64,000 nt of DNA from Nosema muscidifuracis (Eukaryota; Microsporidia; Nosematidae): the NCBI GenBank assembly GCA_028335825.1, contig JAIOKI010000019.1, forward strand, positions 1 to 64,000. Direction: 5' to 3'. The position numbers and the translations under genes were made by a program. The notes beneath the pieces are model-generated. The model did no database searches. It had not been told where the DNA came from and was given only the letters and a program-made list of their open reading frames with translations. The stretch's first letter is position 1; each line of letters starts with the position of its first letter. Below, piece after piece: positions 37,847 through 47,519 of the stretch.

Positions 37847-38500
37847 AAAGAAGGGCTAGTAATTGTATTTATATTCCAAGGAACCAATAAGTTATAAAGA
37901 TCAGTTTAATATAAAATATTTAAGGAATGAATTAAAAAAATAAGGAGTGATTTTCATAAATACAATGTGCAAATTTAATTTAAAATAATTGATGATTTTT
38001 TTAAAAAACGATTTATAAATTTAATTTAAAATAATGATTAAAAGAAGAATGTATAAATTTAACTTAAAGTTTAAAAGGATTTTTTTAAGGAAAATGTCCT
38101 TTTTTTTTATTGATCAAAATAAATTCATTAATTGAAAAATGTCAAGAAAATAATTAAAAAATTTATCATACTTTAAAAAAAAAGAACCTATTGATTGTTT
38201 AAATAATTTATTTTTTAAGTTGGCTTTAATTATTATCCATATATGTAAAAGTTTGACAGTTAATATTTGTTTATTTTTTTACCCCTAATAACAAAAGTTG
38301 TTTCTGTTTTAAAAAAGGAAAAGCTTTAGCTAGTTTATTAATAAAATATTAATTTTTATATATTCATTGTTTAAATTAATTATTTATATTTTAACTTATG
38401 TATGCTTTACTTATTTATTCAATATTGAAATTATTTTTATGTGACTCTACTCATCCATTCAATATTTTGGCTTATATCTTAAATTATGCATATTTTTTTA
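37847..38500. other. Divergent spacer with an orphan CCC motif at 38281-38285
   Basis: TTTTTTTACCCCTAATAAC on the plus strand has the form of a start signal but no ATG-led ORF follows within 200 bp. AACAAAAGTTGTT directly after it can form a small hairpin. A short RNA gene is possible. The rest is AT-rich and featureless. Confidence 0.4.
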
Positions 38501-38503
38501 CCC
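38501..38503 (+). promoter_or_regulatory. CCC start signal of the dUTPase gene
   Basis: TTTACCCATG; it decides the start at 38504 and excludes the ATG at 38486. Confidence 0.75.
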
Positions 38504-38848
38504 ATGTCTTCTTTTAAAATTGAGTTACTAGAAAACAGCAAGAAACCAGAATTGAGTAATGGTGTATACAAATGCTATGCATATGAAGATGGAATAATAG
38601 CTCCAAACACTGGATCATTAATAAATCTCGGGTTTAAATTGCAAGTCCCCAAAGAATATTTTATTCATGTATTTAGTACCAGTATCAAGTCCCTAGGTGG
38701 AGTTGGAGATAGTGATTACAGAGGTATATATAATCTTATAGTATACAATAATACAGATACTCCTTTAATATATAAAAAAGATGAGCATGTAGGAAACTTT
38801 TGTTTAATAAAAGTTATGACTCCTGTAATAGAAGTTATTAATGAATAA
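38504..38848 (+). CDS. DUT: dUTPase-like protein, short
   Basis: Probable dUTP diphosphatase, which keeps uracil out of DNA. The clearest motif is [17 protein letters not shown] (motif III, usually GVIDSDYRGE-x-x-V-x-x-xN), with the catalytic-site tyrosine region kept. [18 protein letters not shown] matches the strand before motif II. Motif I (usually A-x-DL-x-A) reads VYKCYAYED and motif II (PRSG) reads STSIKS, so both are degenerate. [10 protein letters not shown] stands for motif IV (GDRIAQL). The protein stops at 114 residues, so the C-terminal glycine-rich motif V that closes over the substrate is missing. Either a diverged active form or a related non-catalytic protein. It lies in a tight same-strand cluster with YPI1, RPC19 and GPD1. 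Confidence 0.7.
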   Translation: MSSFKIELLENSKKPELSNGVYKCYAYEDGIIAPNTGSLINLGFKLQVPKEYFIHVFSTSIKSLGGVGDSDYRGIYNLIVYNNTDTPLIYKKDEHVGNFCLIKVMTPVIEVINE

Positions 38849-38871
38849 ATGATTTTTTTTTATTTAAGGGT

Positions 38872-39054
38872 ATGGGAACAATTACAAAGACAGAGACAAC
38901 AAAAAAATTAATCTTGAAATTAATAAAGAAAAAGAAAGTATCTTTTACTAAAGATACTATAGATAATGAACATATGAATAAGAAGAAAAGTAAGATATGC
39001 TGTGTATATCATAGTAATAATGAGTGTAAGGATAAAAATAAGTATGAGAGATAA
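38872..39054 (+). CDS. YPI1: Protein phosphatase 1 inhibitor YPI1/PPP1R11-like
   Basis: A 60-residue regulator of nuclear protein phosphatase 1. The signature [20 protein letters not shown] is the counterpart of KPVKWT-x-DTVDNEHMG-x-x-SSK in YPI1/inhibitor-3, with KVSF as the RVxF docking site; KICCVYH and a later C complete the cysteine motif. It is shorter than yeast Ypi1 (155), keeping only the core. The upstream gene ends 23 bp earlier. No CCC is present; AAGGGT precedes the ATG, which fits the GGG-type variant of the start signal described in microsporidia. Confidence 0.88.
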   Translation: MGTITKTETTKKLILKLIKKKKVSFTKDTIDNEHMNKKKSKICCVYHSNNECKDKNKYER

Positions 39055-39123
39055 GTAATAGAAGATGAAGAGTTATAAATAAAAGAAAATACTATTTTAT
39101 GCTAAATATTTTTTACCCCCGAA

Positions 39124-39402
39124 ATGTCTATAGAAATAAATTATGATAAAAATATACAGAACACTGTAGAAATAAAAATAGAAAATGAGACACATAGCCT
39201 TGGTAGTACTTTATCAGAGAAACTTGGTAAAGATGAAAGATGTTTATTCAGTTCTTATAAGGTACTTCATCCTAAAGATGATTTCTTGTATCTTAGAGTA
39301 GGATGTGATAATACAATAGCAGTTAAGGAATACATTGTAGAGAACTTAAAAGAGTTAGAATCTTGTACACAAGATTTAATAAATCAAATAAATAATTTAT
39401 AA
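39124..39402 (+). CDS. RPC19: RNA polymerase I/III subunit AC19 (RPC19), RPB11-like
   Basis: Small alpha-like assembly subunit of RNA polymerases I and III, which pairs with AC40. The fold signature ENETHSLGSTLSEKL (EDHTLGN-x-LR in the family) is followed by YKVLHPKDDFLYLRVG and a C-terminal helix NTIAVKEYIVENLKELESC. The helix matches RPC19 (T-x-AV-x-A-x-x-x-x-L-x-DL-x-x-x-C) slightly better than RPB11, though YKVLHP recalls RPB11's YKVPHP, so the Pol II version is not excluded. The length of 92 fits either. TACCCCCGAA abuts the ATG. Confidence 0.75.
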   Translation: MSIEINYDKNIQNTVEIKIENETHSLGSTLSEKLGKDERCLFSSYKVLHPKDDFLYLRVGCDNTIAVKEYIVENLKELESCTQDLINQINNL

Positions 39403-39541
39403 AAATTAAATAGTTTATATTAAATAAGTATAAATGATTTCTATTTTTGTATATAACCATTTTATAAATTATCTTAGTTTGATCATCTTTAAATGAGACA
39501 TCTTAATTTTTATAGAATAATTTTCACCCCTCTTGTAAATA

Positions 39542-40573
39542 ATGAAGAAAATAGGAATTATAGGACCTGGAAGTTGGGGTACCACTGTATCACTTCTTAT
39601 ATCCAAAAATGTTATTAAGCATTCAAGATATTTTGATAAGACTGTACTCTTATGGGGTGTACCTGAGAAATTTGAAGAAAGAGAACTTAGTGAAGTAATA
39701 AACACAGATCATGAAAATAAAAAATACTTACCTGGTATAAAACTTCCTAAAAATATAATATCTATCACAGATAAATCTTTATTTTCTGATGTTGATGTTA
39801 TAGTAGTAGCACTCCCTCATCAGTTTATTGAGACACTTGATTCTTTTAAGGAATTTTTAAAGAAAGATATTATAGTACTTTCTGTGGTGAAAGGTCTAAT
39901 AGAACATGATATTAATTTCTCATTGGTGAGTGACTACATTAATCAGATATGGAATTGTCAAACAAATGTACTAATGGGTGCTAATATAGCTACAGATGTG
40001 TCTAAAGGTTTAATGGGTGATATAAGGTACAAGGCTGAAGGAACACTTGGGTACAAATCTGAATCTGACAAAGATATTCTGTATAAAATTTTAGACTGTA
40101 AAATGTATAAAATTAATTGTACAAAAGATATATTAGGAGTTGAATTATGTGGAACTCTAAAAAATGTAGTAGCATTAGGGTATGGAATTTCTGAAGGGCT
40201 TGGGTGTTCTAACAATACTAAAATAGCATTTTTACGTAACGGACTTTTAGAAATTGAAAAATTTATGAAATATTTCTACCCCGATACAAAAATCCAAACC
40301 TTATTCGAATCTTGTGGAATAGCTGATCTTATCGTATCTTGTCAAAGTGGAAGAAATTACAAATTTGGTGTATCAAAGGCTTCTGAAGGAATCATGCTTC
40401 ATGATTTTGAAAAAAGAATTGGAAATCAGAAAATACAAGGTGTAGGTACAGTGAATTGTCTATACAATTTCTTAGTATCGAAATCAAGATTAGATGATTT
40501 TCCTATATTTAAAGCTATATGGAAGATCTTCTGTGATAACGAAGATTGTGAAATACTTATGGAGTCTTTCTAA
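39542..40573 (+). CDS. GPD1: NAD-dependent glycerol-3-phosphate dehydrogenase
   Basis: Cytosolic enzyme that interconverts dihydroxyacetone phosphate and glycerol-3-phosphate, linking glycolysis to lipid synthesis and NADH reoxidation. The Rossmann start is KKIGIIGPGSWGTTVSLLIS (G-x-G-x-W-G). Further motifs: VDVIVVALPHQFIETL, VLSVVKGLI, VLMGANIATDV, and the catalytic region GVELCGTLKNVVALGYGISE with GLGCSNNTKIAFLRNGL. ESCGIADLIVSCQSGRNYKF closes the family pattern. The length of 343 is normal. In microsporidia it works with a mitosomal FAD-dependent partner in a glycerol-phosphate shuttle. TCACCCCTC lies 12 bp upstream. Confidence 0.96.
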   Translation: MKKIGIIGPGSWGTTVSLLISKNVIKHSRYFDKTVLLWGVPEKFEERELSEVINTDHENKKYLPGIKLPKNIISITDKSLFSDVDVIVVALPHQFIETLDSFKEFLKKDIIVLSVVKGLIEHDINFSLVSDYINQIWNCQTNVLMGANIATDVSKGLMGDIRYKAEGTLGYKSESDKDILYKILDCKMYKINCTKDILGVELCGTLKNVVALGYGISEGLGCSNNTKIAFLRNGLLEIEKFMKYFYPDTKIQTLFESCGIADLIVSCQSGRNYKFGVSKASEGIMLHDFEKRIGNQKIQGVGTVNCLYNFLVSKSRLDDFPIFKAIWKIFCDNEDCEILMESF

Positions 40574-40966
40574 ATAAAAAATGTAATATTATATAAATTT
40601 AAGTAAAAATCTACTATTGTGTTATTTATATCAATATACGAAAAATAAATCTACTATTATATTAATATAAGAATAAATTAATTAATAAGAAGTAAAATTA
40701 TATTTAAATAATCTAATTTAAGTCAATTTTATATTCTAGGTTTTTTATGTATAAAATTTAATTATCACCTCATTAAAAAATATTTTATTATTTTTAAAAA
40801 ATGTAAAATTTATGTCAAAAAAATAAATATATCGATTTTTTTAATCTTGCATAAATAATTGAAAGATGTACCTATCAAATATTATATCTCTATGATAATT
40901 TTTTATTTGTTCTTAATAAACAAATAAAAAATTTACAAATATAAAAAAAACTTATTTTTAATTGTT
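40574..40966. other. AT-rich spacer
   Basis: Three imperfect repeats of AAATCTACTATTATATTA type near 40607-40660; otherwise nothing recognisable. The CCC motif is absent before the next gene. Confidence 0.45.
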
Positions 40967-41737
40967 ATGTCAACGCACAACAAAAACAATACAATATTTC
41001 TTTTTGATGTTGATGGAACATTAACACCATCCAGATGTAAAGCTACTAAGGAAATTATAGAAATGCTTTGTAAACTTAGAGAACGAGTTAAAGTAGGATT
41101 TGTTGGAGGTTCAAATATTGAAAAACAAATTGAACAAATAGGTGATGATTGTTTAAATTTATTTGATTATGCATTCCCTGAAAACGGATTGAGCTTTTAT
41201 AAAAATGGTAAACTAATTGCTCAAGAAAAAATTATTGATTATATGAAAGAAGACTTATACAAAAAATTTGTAAACTTTAGTTTAAATTATCTTAGCAACA
41301 TCGACATACCAATTAAAAGAGGAAATTTCATAGAATACAGAGATTCTATGATAAATATATCACCTATCGGTCGTAATTGCTCATCAGAAGAACGATTAGC
41401 TTTTTTTGAATTAGATAAGGAACAGAAAATAAGAGAGAAGATGGTGGAAGCATTAAAAAAAGAATTTGATCAATATAATATGGATTTTGTAATAGGTGGA
41501 CAAATATCCATTGACTGCTTTCCTAAAGGATGGGATAAAAGATATTGCCTAAAACATATTAAAAAAGAAGGAATTTCTAATGTAGTATTCTTTGGTGATA
41601 TGACTCAGCCAGGAGGTAATGATTATGAAATATACAAACATCCTGAAGTAAATGGTATCACAGTATATGGACCAGAAGATACAATTAAAAAGGTGAATGC
41701 TGAGTTGGAAAAATACAATATCGAAAAAATTGAATAA
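40967..41737 (+). CDS. SEC53: Phosphomannomutase
   Basis: Converts mannose-6-phosphate to mannose-1-phosphate for GDP-mannose, needed for O-mannosylation and GPI anchors. HAD-superfamily motif I is FLFDVDGTLTPSR (nucleophile and acid aspartates). VGFVGGSNIEKQIEQIG, YAFPENGLSFYKNGK, GNFIEYRDSMINISPIGRNC, GGQISIDCFPKGWDK and VVFFGDMTQPGGNDYEIY all match PMM. The length of 256 is normal. Unlike most neighbours no CCC motif precedes the ATG. It converges with the LINE at the rDNA edge, whose 3' end lies only about 100 bp past the stop codon. Confidence 0.97.
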   Translation: MSTHNKNNTIFLFDVDGTLTPSRCKATKEIIEMLCKLRERVKVGFVGGSNIEKQIEQIGDDCLNLFDYAFPENGLSFYKNGKLIAQEKIIDYMKEDLYKKFVNFSLNYLSNIDIPIKRGNFIEYRDSMINISPIGRNCSSEERLAFFELDKEQKIREKMVEALKKEFDQYNMDFVIGGQISIDCFPKGWDKRYCLKHIKKEGISNVVFFGDMTQPGGNDYEIYKHPEVNGITVYGPEDTIKKVNAELEKYNIEKIE

Positions 41738-42127
41738 AATTTTGTCTTTTAAAATTATATTATAATAAATTAAAAATAAAAAAAATAAAAATAAAATAAA
41801 ATGATTTATTGAGATAAGAGAGAAAAGCCACACGGCAAGTAAAAACTTCTACATCCAATATTTTGTGACACACACCAGCATACCATGAAGGTCTTGCTTG
41901 TAGGAAGATTGGGAACCCCTTAGGATTAGTTAAAATCCATCAGTCATAATGATTGAGACCTGCGTTCAGCAGGATTTTGGGTTATCGCCTGGTTCAATAC
42001 ACCATTTAAGAACACAACTCAGTTCAGCGGAATGCTACGGCATAATATGCAGCTTTAAGCCAAACCCCTCCCAGGTCAGAATTTAATTCTTTTGTTGCTA
42101 ATAAATTAGCTACTTTTGTATCAGATT

Positions 42128-45100
42128 TTACTCTGATGAGACATGAAGTCTACTCTTTTGTTGTACAATGATATATCTTTGTACTATCATTTTATCAAGA
42201 AATTCTACTCTTACAAGTAGAGCTTTTCTTCCTGTTGGTGAAGTCTTGATGTCATTGATATTACCAATGATCATCTTAACTCGTTCTACTTTTGTCAGAG
42301 TTAAAGAATTTAACTCTGTAATTTTGTTCTCATAAAGAGATCTTGTCTCAGATAAGGATGGACAATCTAACAGGAAATGTTCAAGATTTTCCTGTTCTCC
42401 CTCACATAGAAAGCAATGTTCTCTATAATACTGAGGGATTCTAAGAGCATTAGCTAACGCAGAAGACCATCTAATTAAATTACATCTTATTTTAGTGTAA
42501 TTCCTTATCTGTCTCTTATTTATTTGTGTTAGTATGTACTTGAGTTGAGACTCAAATATACCATACTGTGCTGCTAGTGAGGATGCTATGGTAGTATTAT
42601 AGGATCTCCTACCTTTCAATACCTCTATTATTCTTTGTTTGGCTACTTTGTAGTCAATACTTTCATAGTCGTGTCCGACATATCTTTTACACCACCGTCG
42701 AGTTCTTGAACTCCATGTAGTCTTTTTGGCTCTTGGAACTTGTTCTACAAATTCCGAGATTATAGTTTTGTTGTGTTTCCACTTCCTTAATGCTCTAAAG
42801 CGATTTAGAGCTGCTTGTATTTGAATCCTGTTAATACAGAACTCATCCATTATCCTATCTAATGGAACTATTTTTGTCCAGAATATCATCCGGACAGCTT
42901 TTCTGAGAATCCTACTGATTCTCCCTGATCTTGTACTAGACATTCCCCATAACTCACTACCGTACATGAGTGCAGGTACTAGTACATTCTTTATTAGTAT
43001 TCCCTTGAACGGAATACATATACTCTTGTTAAGAAGCTTTGGTTTCAATGCTTCTAATGCTTTTTTGCCTCTAAAGGCTCCATCTTTTACAAGATGATCT
43101 TCGAGGGTGCTTTTTTTAATCAAAACACCCAAATACCTGTATTCTGTGACTTCACAGATCTTTCCGAAATCAATATCTATAGAGATATCTTCTGACTCAT
43201 AGCTTGTATTGGTATTCCATACGAGAATACCACTTTTGTTACAGTTAACTTTCATTTGATTGTCAACTGCCCATTTGCTGATTTGTTGAATTTTTAGTTC
43301 CAAATCATTTTTTGAATCACCAAAGACAACAATGTCATCTGCAAACATCAGTCCTGGTATTGCTATTGTTGATCGAGGTACAATCACTTTTGTCATGTCA
43401 TCAAAAATGTCATTAATAAACAGATTGAACAACATTGGAGAACAAGGGCATCCTTGTCTCACACCTTTTCTGTAGCTATAGCCACTGCTTGTATCTCCAC
43501 CTATGCGGATTCTCATTTGTGTGTTACCATATATATCTTTCAATGTATTTATCAGATATTCTGGTATACAATACTTTTGTAGCTTATTAAATAATAGCTC
43601 ATGGCTAACATTATCATAAGCTTTTTCAAAGTCTATGAAGCACAGATATGTCTTCAGACTTCGAAATTCTCTTCTTTTAACAACTTCTAATAAAGTTGCT
43701 ACCTGGTTCATACATTCTTCTCCTGCTCTAAATCCAGCCTGATAAGGAGAAAGAATGTTATTTGTATCGACAAACTGTGTAAGTCTATCATTGATTATTT
43801 TTAGGTATATTTTACTGATTGTATTAATCAGTGCAATACCTCTATAGTTGTTGATATCTGTTTCATCTCCCTTTTTATGGAGGCATACCATATCAGCAGC
43901 ACTCCAATAAACAGGTGGGCTGGCACCTGTTATAAATTTGTTGATCTCATCCACCAGGAATGAGGGCAGCTTTTTATCTACTAGACTAGGCCTAAGTAGT
44001 ACCTTGTATAGCTCAGTTGGAATTTCATCCGGACCGGCTGCTTTGTTATTGCCACAATTATTTGTAGCTTTTATTAATTCCTCCATTGTGACGTCATCAG
44101 GAGGCTCTTTTAAAAGACTTTTGTTGTATATAGAGTCACTATCTACAGTTGATGTTGCTAATTTAGCATAAAATTTGTTAGCTATTTCTAGCTTCTTTTG
44201 TTGCTCATTGTGAGCTATGCCCTCCTCGTCTTGAAGACAAACATTGTCTAGTCTAACTGATGTGTTAGACATACCCTTTAGCCACTTCCAGAAATCTCTA
44301 GAGCGATTACTTTTATAGAGGTTTATGCCATTAAAGGCCCAGAGATTAGCTCGTTCTCGCCGAACCTTCACTCTTGTTTCCTCAACTTCTTTTTTTAATG
44401 TCAAATACCTAAAAGCATTTACATCATTCCATTGTTTTAGTACTTGCTTTGTGGCAAGTCTAAATCTTTTATACACATTAATGTGCTTCCATTTAATAGG
44501 TAATCCTTTTCTTACCTTAACTTTATCGTACACCTTTTCAGTTGTACATACTTCTTTTAAAACTCTTGGGAGTTCTTCTATTGTGAATAGTTTCCTATTC
44601 AAAAGCTGACTCAATTTCTCTTCAATAAGAGGATCTTGCATCTTCTTTCTGTTATATGTAAAAGATGTCTCTACTACTGGAGAAGGAAGAGTTATGTATC
44701 TTCTAAGTAGTAGATGATCTCCTACAGCCCATCTTTGTGAGATAGTAACCTTCTCACTGTCTTGCTTTAAGACTCTAAAGATCGTATCAATACGTCTTTT
44801 TGAGACTTTACCATTACTCAGGATTCTAGTTCCTGATACTCTATTGTAGTTGATAAGAGGATTTAAACCTCCAGCAACAAGCTTTTGTTTGAGAGTTGAA
44901 TCTTTACAATTCATATCTCCCATTACTATAATCTCCTTGTAGCATCTTTTGTTCTTCTCAATATTAAGAAGGTTGATTAATTTTATGAGAGTTAATTGCT
45001 TAAGCTCTCTATCTTGTGGCACATAGACATTGATAACTAGTATCTTTGTCCATCCTGTACTTGTTTTGAATTCAACAACCGTTTGTAGGATGTTGTCATC

Positions 45101-45838
45101 ATTACCTTTTTTAGAACATCTCACTGCTCCACTTTTTCTTACCAAGGTCATTAAACCTGGTTTATTTTTACCTATGGCAGGTGTTTCCACTACCATATAC
45201 TTTTCTAGTCTTCCAATAAAAGTGGATTTCTTCCATGTTTCTTGTAGACATAAAATTGATGGTTTCTCTACTTTCAAAAGGATCTCTAAGTCTTCCTTCT
45301 TCCCATAAAGATGATTTATATTAAGACTACAAAGCTTAACTTTGTCAAGAGTCTTTAACTTTTGTACCTGCTTAAACTTAGCTGGTTTTTCTTTTAACAC
45401 ATTAATGTTTAACTGCTTTAATGCATTAATAAAGTTGTCTTTTTGTACTTTCTTTACAGCAAAGAAAGTAAATGTTGTATCACGTCTGCGATGTCTTTTA
45501 CTACCTACAATACAGTTATCTAAAACTGGATTAACTCTTGTAAGTTTCTTTTGTAACTCTGGAATCTTAATATGGCTTGCCAAGGCCTTTACTAAGCAGA
45601 GCTTCTTTTGTAAGCTGTTAAGCTTGATCTTTTTTCTTAAATTAAACATTACATTATAATTTAAAGATTTTACTCCGAGGGATCTCGAATGACATTTACT
45701 TTTGATTTTAATAAGTTTGTAACTTAAATCAATACAAATACTTTTGTTGCTTCTAAGAAGCTTAAATAAAGAAGTTTTTTGATTCCTTAGAGTGAATCGT
45801 AATAAATCAATATTTAGAATTTTATTTTCAGGGACCAT
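42128..45838 (-). CDS. LINE ORF2: endonuclease and reverse transcriptase
   Basis: 1236-residue retrotransposon polyprotein. An AP-type endonuclease occupies about 165-385: SLNINHLYGKK, LCLQETWK (E200), VINVYVPQD, VMGDMN (307-310), RRIDTIF and GDHLLLRRY. Reverse transcriptase occupies about 590-915: KAAGPDEIPTELYK, NYRGIALINTISKIYLKI, catalytic CFIDFEKAYD (D736), RQGCPCSP (794-801), FADD (832-835) and YRYLGV. A C-terminal zinc finger C-x2-C-x8-H-x4-C lies at 1142-1159. No RNase H domain is evident. All catalytic residues are present, so it could be active. Its ATG overlaps the end of ORF1 by 11 bases, suggesting stop-restart or reinitiation. The 3'-end fragment at 47520-48185 is about 97 percent identical. 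Confidence 0.95.
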   Translation of the reverse strand: MVPENKILNIDLLRFTLRNQKTSLFKLLRSNKSICIDLSYKLIKIKSKCHSRSLGVKSLNYNVMFNLRKKIKLNSLQKKLCLVKALASHIKIPELQKKLTRVNPVLDNCIVGSKRHRRRDTTFTFFAVKKVQKDNFINALKQLNINVLKEKPAKFKQVQKLKTLDKVKLCSLNINHLYGKKEDLEILLKVEKPSILCLQETWKKSTFIGRLEKYMVVETPAIGKNKPGLMTLVRKSGAVRCSKKGNDDNILQTVVEFKTSTGWTKILVINVYVPQDRELKQLTLIKLINLLNIEKNKRCYKEIIVMGDMNCKDSTLKQKLVAGGLNPLINYNRVSGTRILSNGKVSKRRIDTIFRVLKQDSEKVTISQRWAVGDHLLLRRYITLPSPVVETSFTYNRKKMQDPLIEEKLSQLLNRKLFTIEELPRVLKEVCTTEKVYDKVKVRKGLPIKWKHINVYKRFRLATKQVLKQWNDVNAFRYLTLKKEVEETRVKVRRERANLWAFNGINLYKSNRSRDFWKWLKGMSNTSVRLDNVCLQDEEGIAHNEQQKKLEIANKFYAKLATSTVDSDSIYNKSLLKEPPDDVTMEELIKATNNCGNNKAAGPDEIPTELYKVLLRPSLVDKKLPSFLVDEINKFITGASPPVYWSAADMVCLHKKGDETDINNYRGIALINTISKIYLKIINDRLTQFVDTNNILSPYQAGFRAGEECMNQVATLLEVVKRREFRSLKTYLCFIDFEKAYDNVSHELLFNKLQKYCIPEYLINTLKDIYGNTQMRIRIGGDTSSGYSYRKGVRQGCPCSPMLFNLFINDIFDDMTKVIVPRSTIAIPGLMFADDIVVFGDSKNDLELKIQQISKWAVDNQMKVNCNKSGILVWNTNTSYESEDISIDIDFGKICEVTEYRYLGVLIKKSTLEDHLVKDGAFRGKKALEALKPKLLNKSICIPFKGILIKNVLVPALMYGSELWGMSSTRSGRISRILRKAVRMIFWTKIVPLDRIMDEFCINRIQIQAALNRFRALRKWKHNKTIISEFVEQVPRAKKTTWSSRTRRWCKRYVGHDYESIDYKVAKQRIIEVLKGRRSYNTTIASSLAAQYGIFESQLKYILTQINKRQIRNYTKIRCNLIRWSSALANALRIPQYYREHCFLCEGEQENLEHFLLDCPSLSETRSLYENKITELNSLTLTKVERVKMIIGNINDIKTSPTGRKALLVRVEFLDKMIVQRYIIVQQKSRLHVSSE

Positions 45839-47441
45839 TAGCCTCCAGAATATCTTTTATAGCTTCATCATCTAAAGCAAACTTTTTTAACATACTTGTC
45901 TCCAAATTATTAAGACATCGTACTATAACTTTTATAGACTTTTGCAGAGGAACAAAAGACTTCCAGCTTTTTTTAATAACAGCAAGATCTGCTACTATTT
46001 TATCTTTATTATGAGACAAGAACTGTCTCAAAGCATTTGGCTCAGACAGGCATCTGACTCCCTCGGCAATTCTACAAAGACTGTCTGCCACTCTCAAAAC
46101 AGCTTCATATCTTACTAAAAGGATTGTCTTCCCACTGATATCTTTTATGTAAGGAATATCTGATTCCTTAACACCTAGTATCTTAGCCCAGACAGCTAAA
46201 TTTTTATGGCCCTCCCCTGATGGTATACCATCCATTGTAACCAGCCGATACTTATTTTCGGCTGGTTTCTTCCCCTCAAGCATGATTTTGAGGAGTTCTT
46301 CTCTAGACAGCTTATCTGTCCATTTTTCTCCAGTATTCTTCTTTACTGGCTTTTTGTCTCTATTGTCCTTCATTTTAGGGGCAATAAAATTTTTTATTTC
46401 AACTTTTTTATGAGCTGAGTCTTCTCTAAGTCTCCTTAAGAGATTTTTCTTTTGTTTGTGTGATACCACACTTCCCTTAGTGGTTTTACTGGGAACTTTT
46501 AGAACATCCTTCGGCTTGCCAACCTTAGGGTAGTTTTTATTTGTGAAGCGTTTCGACTTCTCCCTTTTGTTGAGTACAACATTTTTCTTAGTCTCTTGCA
46601 AGTTATGCAACTTAGAAAATTGTTCCTCTTTTATTGTTTCCACAAAGGACTCTACAGACTCAATTAAGATGTCAGTCGCTTTGTGGTCTACTATCATAGG
46701 CCCTTGGAGGCCTTCTTTTGTGATAACATCTAGATTACACATATTGGCATCTAGATGTATATTATCTTTTATGGAGTGTTTCGGCTCCTTTTCTTTTTTT
46801 ACATCCTCTGATAGCCTCAGAGGGTAGTTACTTTTATCAAGGCGTTTCGACCTCTGTTGTCTTTTAGGATCCCCTAGATAAGCTAAGGGATAACTCTTAT
46901 CATTAGAGTCATCAGATGACTCTTCACTGTTGTTAATGTTACGAATCCAATCAGGCATTAGTGAGGTATACCTGTTGTCATCGATAACTTCCATTTTATC
47001 AGCCAATAGACTATCTTTTTTGATCACTACTGATCTTCCGTAGCTGGCTACGACCTTTGTCCATCCTTCTTCAGATGTTCTCTTTAAAAGAATGGGACTC
47101 TTTGGTTTCCTGCCTTTGCAAGAGGCTTTTGCTACCTTGGAAAGGAAGACTGATAGTGCAGAGGACTTGGGCGATCCAATGCTTGTTATTTGAGATGGCA
47201 TGGTGACCTTACCATCCTCTTTTACAATCGAGTTATCCGGATGAGGAGTTCGATCTTTGTCTTTTATTGCAGTTTCCTGCTTCACTTCATTCATTGATTC
47301 AGCGTTTACTTTATTGACATCATCATAATTGACACGGTTGATGAGATCATTCACTTGTTTTTGAAGTAATTCATACTTCTTCTTTTGTGTACTCAGTTCA
47401 CGTTGACACGACTTAACATGTGCATCTTGGAGCTTAATCAA
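45828..47441 (-). CDS. LINE ORF1, nucleic-acid-binding protein, 5'-incomplete
   Basis: Basic 537-residue protein of the same LINE. The N-terminal part (about 1-40: CQRELSTQKKKYELLQKQV) is a likely coiled coil, as in LINE ORF1 proteins. The middle is Lys/Ser-rich and disordered. The last ~180 residues (from DKLSREELLKIML) look globular, with NLAVWAKILGVKESDIPYIK and CRIAEGVRCLSEPN. No zinc knuckle is seen. The frame begins with a TTG and remains open upstream to the element boundary; the first ATG is at about codon 50, so the natural start is probably lost. It ends in TGA 11 bases inside ORF2. Confidence 0.8.
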   Translation of the reverse strand: MIKLQDAHVKSCQRELSTQKKKYELLQKQVNDLINRVNYDDVNKVNAESMNEVKQETAIKDKDRTPHPDNSIVKEDGKVTMPSQITSIGSPKSSALSVFLSKVAKASCKGRKPKSPILLKRTSEEGWTKVVASYGRSVVIKKDSLLADKMEVIDDNRYTSLMPDWIRNINNSEESSDDSNDKSYPLAYLGDPKRQQRSKRLDKSNYPLRLSEDVKKEKEPKHSIKDNIHLDANMCNLDVITKEGLQGPMIVDHKATDILIESVESFVETIKEEQFSKLHNLQETKKNVVLNKREKSKRFTNKNYPKVGKPKDVLKVPSKTTKGSVVSHKQKKNLLRRLREDSAHKKVEIKNFIAPKMKDNRDKKPVKKNTGEKWTDKLSREELLKIMLEGKKPAENKYRLVTMDGIPSGEGHKNLAVWAKILGVKESDIPYIKDISGKTILLVRYEAVLRVADSLCRIAEGVRCLSEPNALRQFLSHNKDKIVADLAVIKKSWKSFVPLQKSIKVIVRCLNNLETSMLKKFALDDEAIKDILEANGP

Positions 47442-47519
47442 GTCTATCAGACTTAATGAGTATCTAGAGATGTTGTAAATATCTCTGTTCTTTTCTTTAT
47501 CAATATGATAAAAATTTTT

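Larger units (their letters stand above)
41839..47519 (-). mobile_element. AP-endonuclease LINE (non-LTR retrotransposon), copy 1, nearly complete
   Basis: About 5.7 kb on the minus strand with two ORFs (ORF1 45828-47441, ORF2 42128-45838) and a 3' UTR of about 290 bp. The 3' terminus ...GAAGTTTTTACTT is fixed by comparison with copy 2, where the flanks diverge; there is no poly(A) tail. At its 5' end it directly abuts the 3' end of copy 2. The ORF1 frame runs open through the 5' junction without an ATG, so this copy is probably 5'-truncated inside ORF1. GC content is higher than in the neighbouring genes. It lies between the LSU rRNA and the phosphomannomutase gene. Confidence 0.92.
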
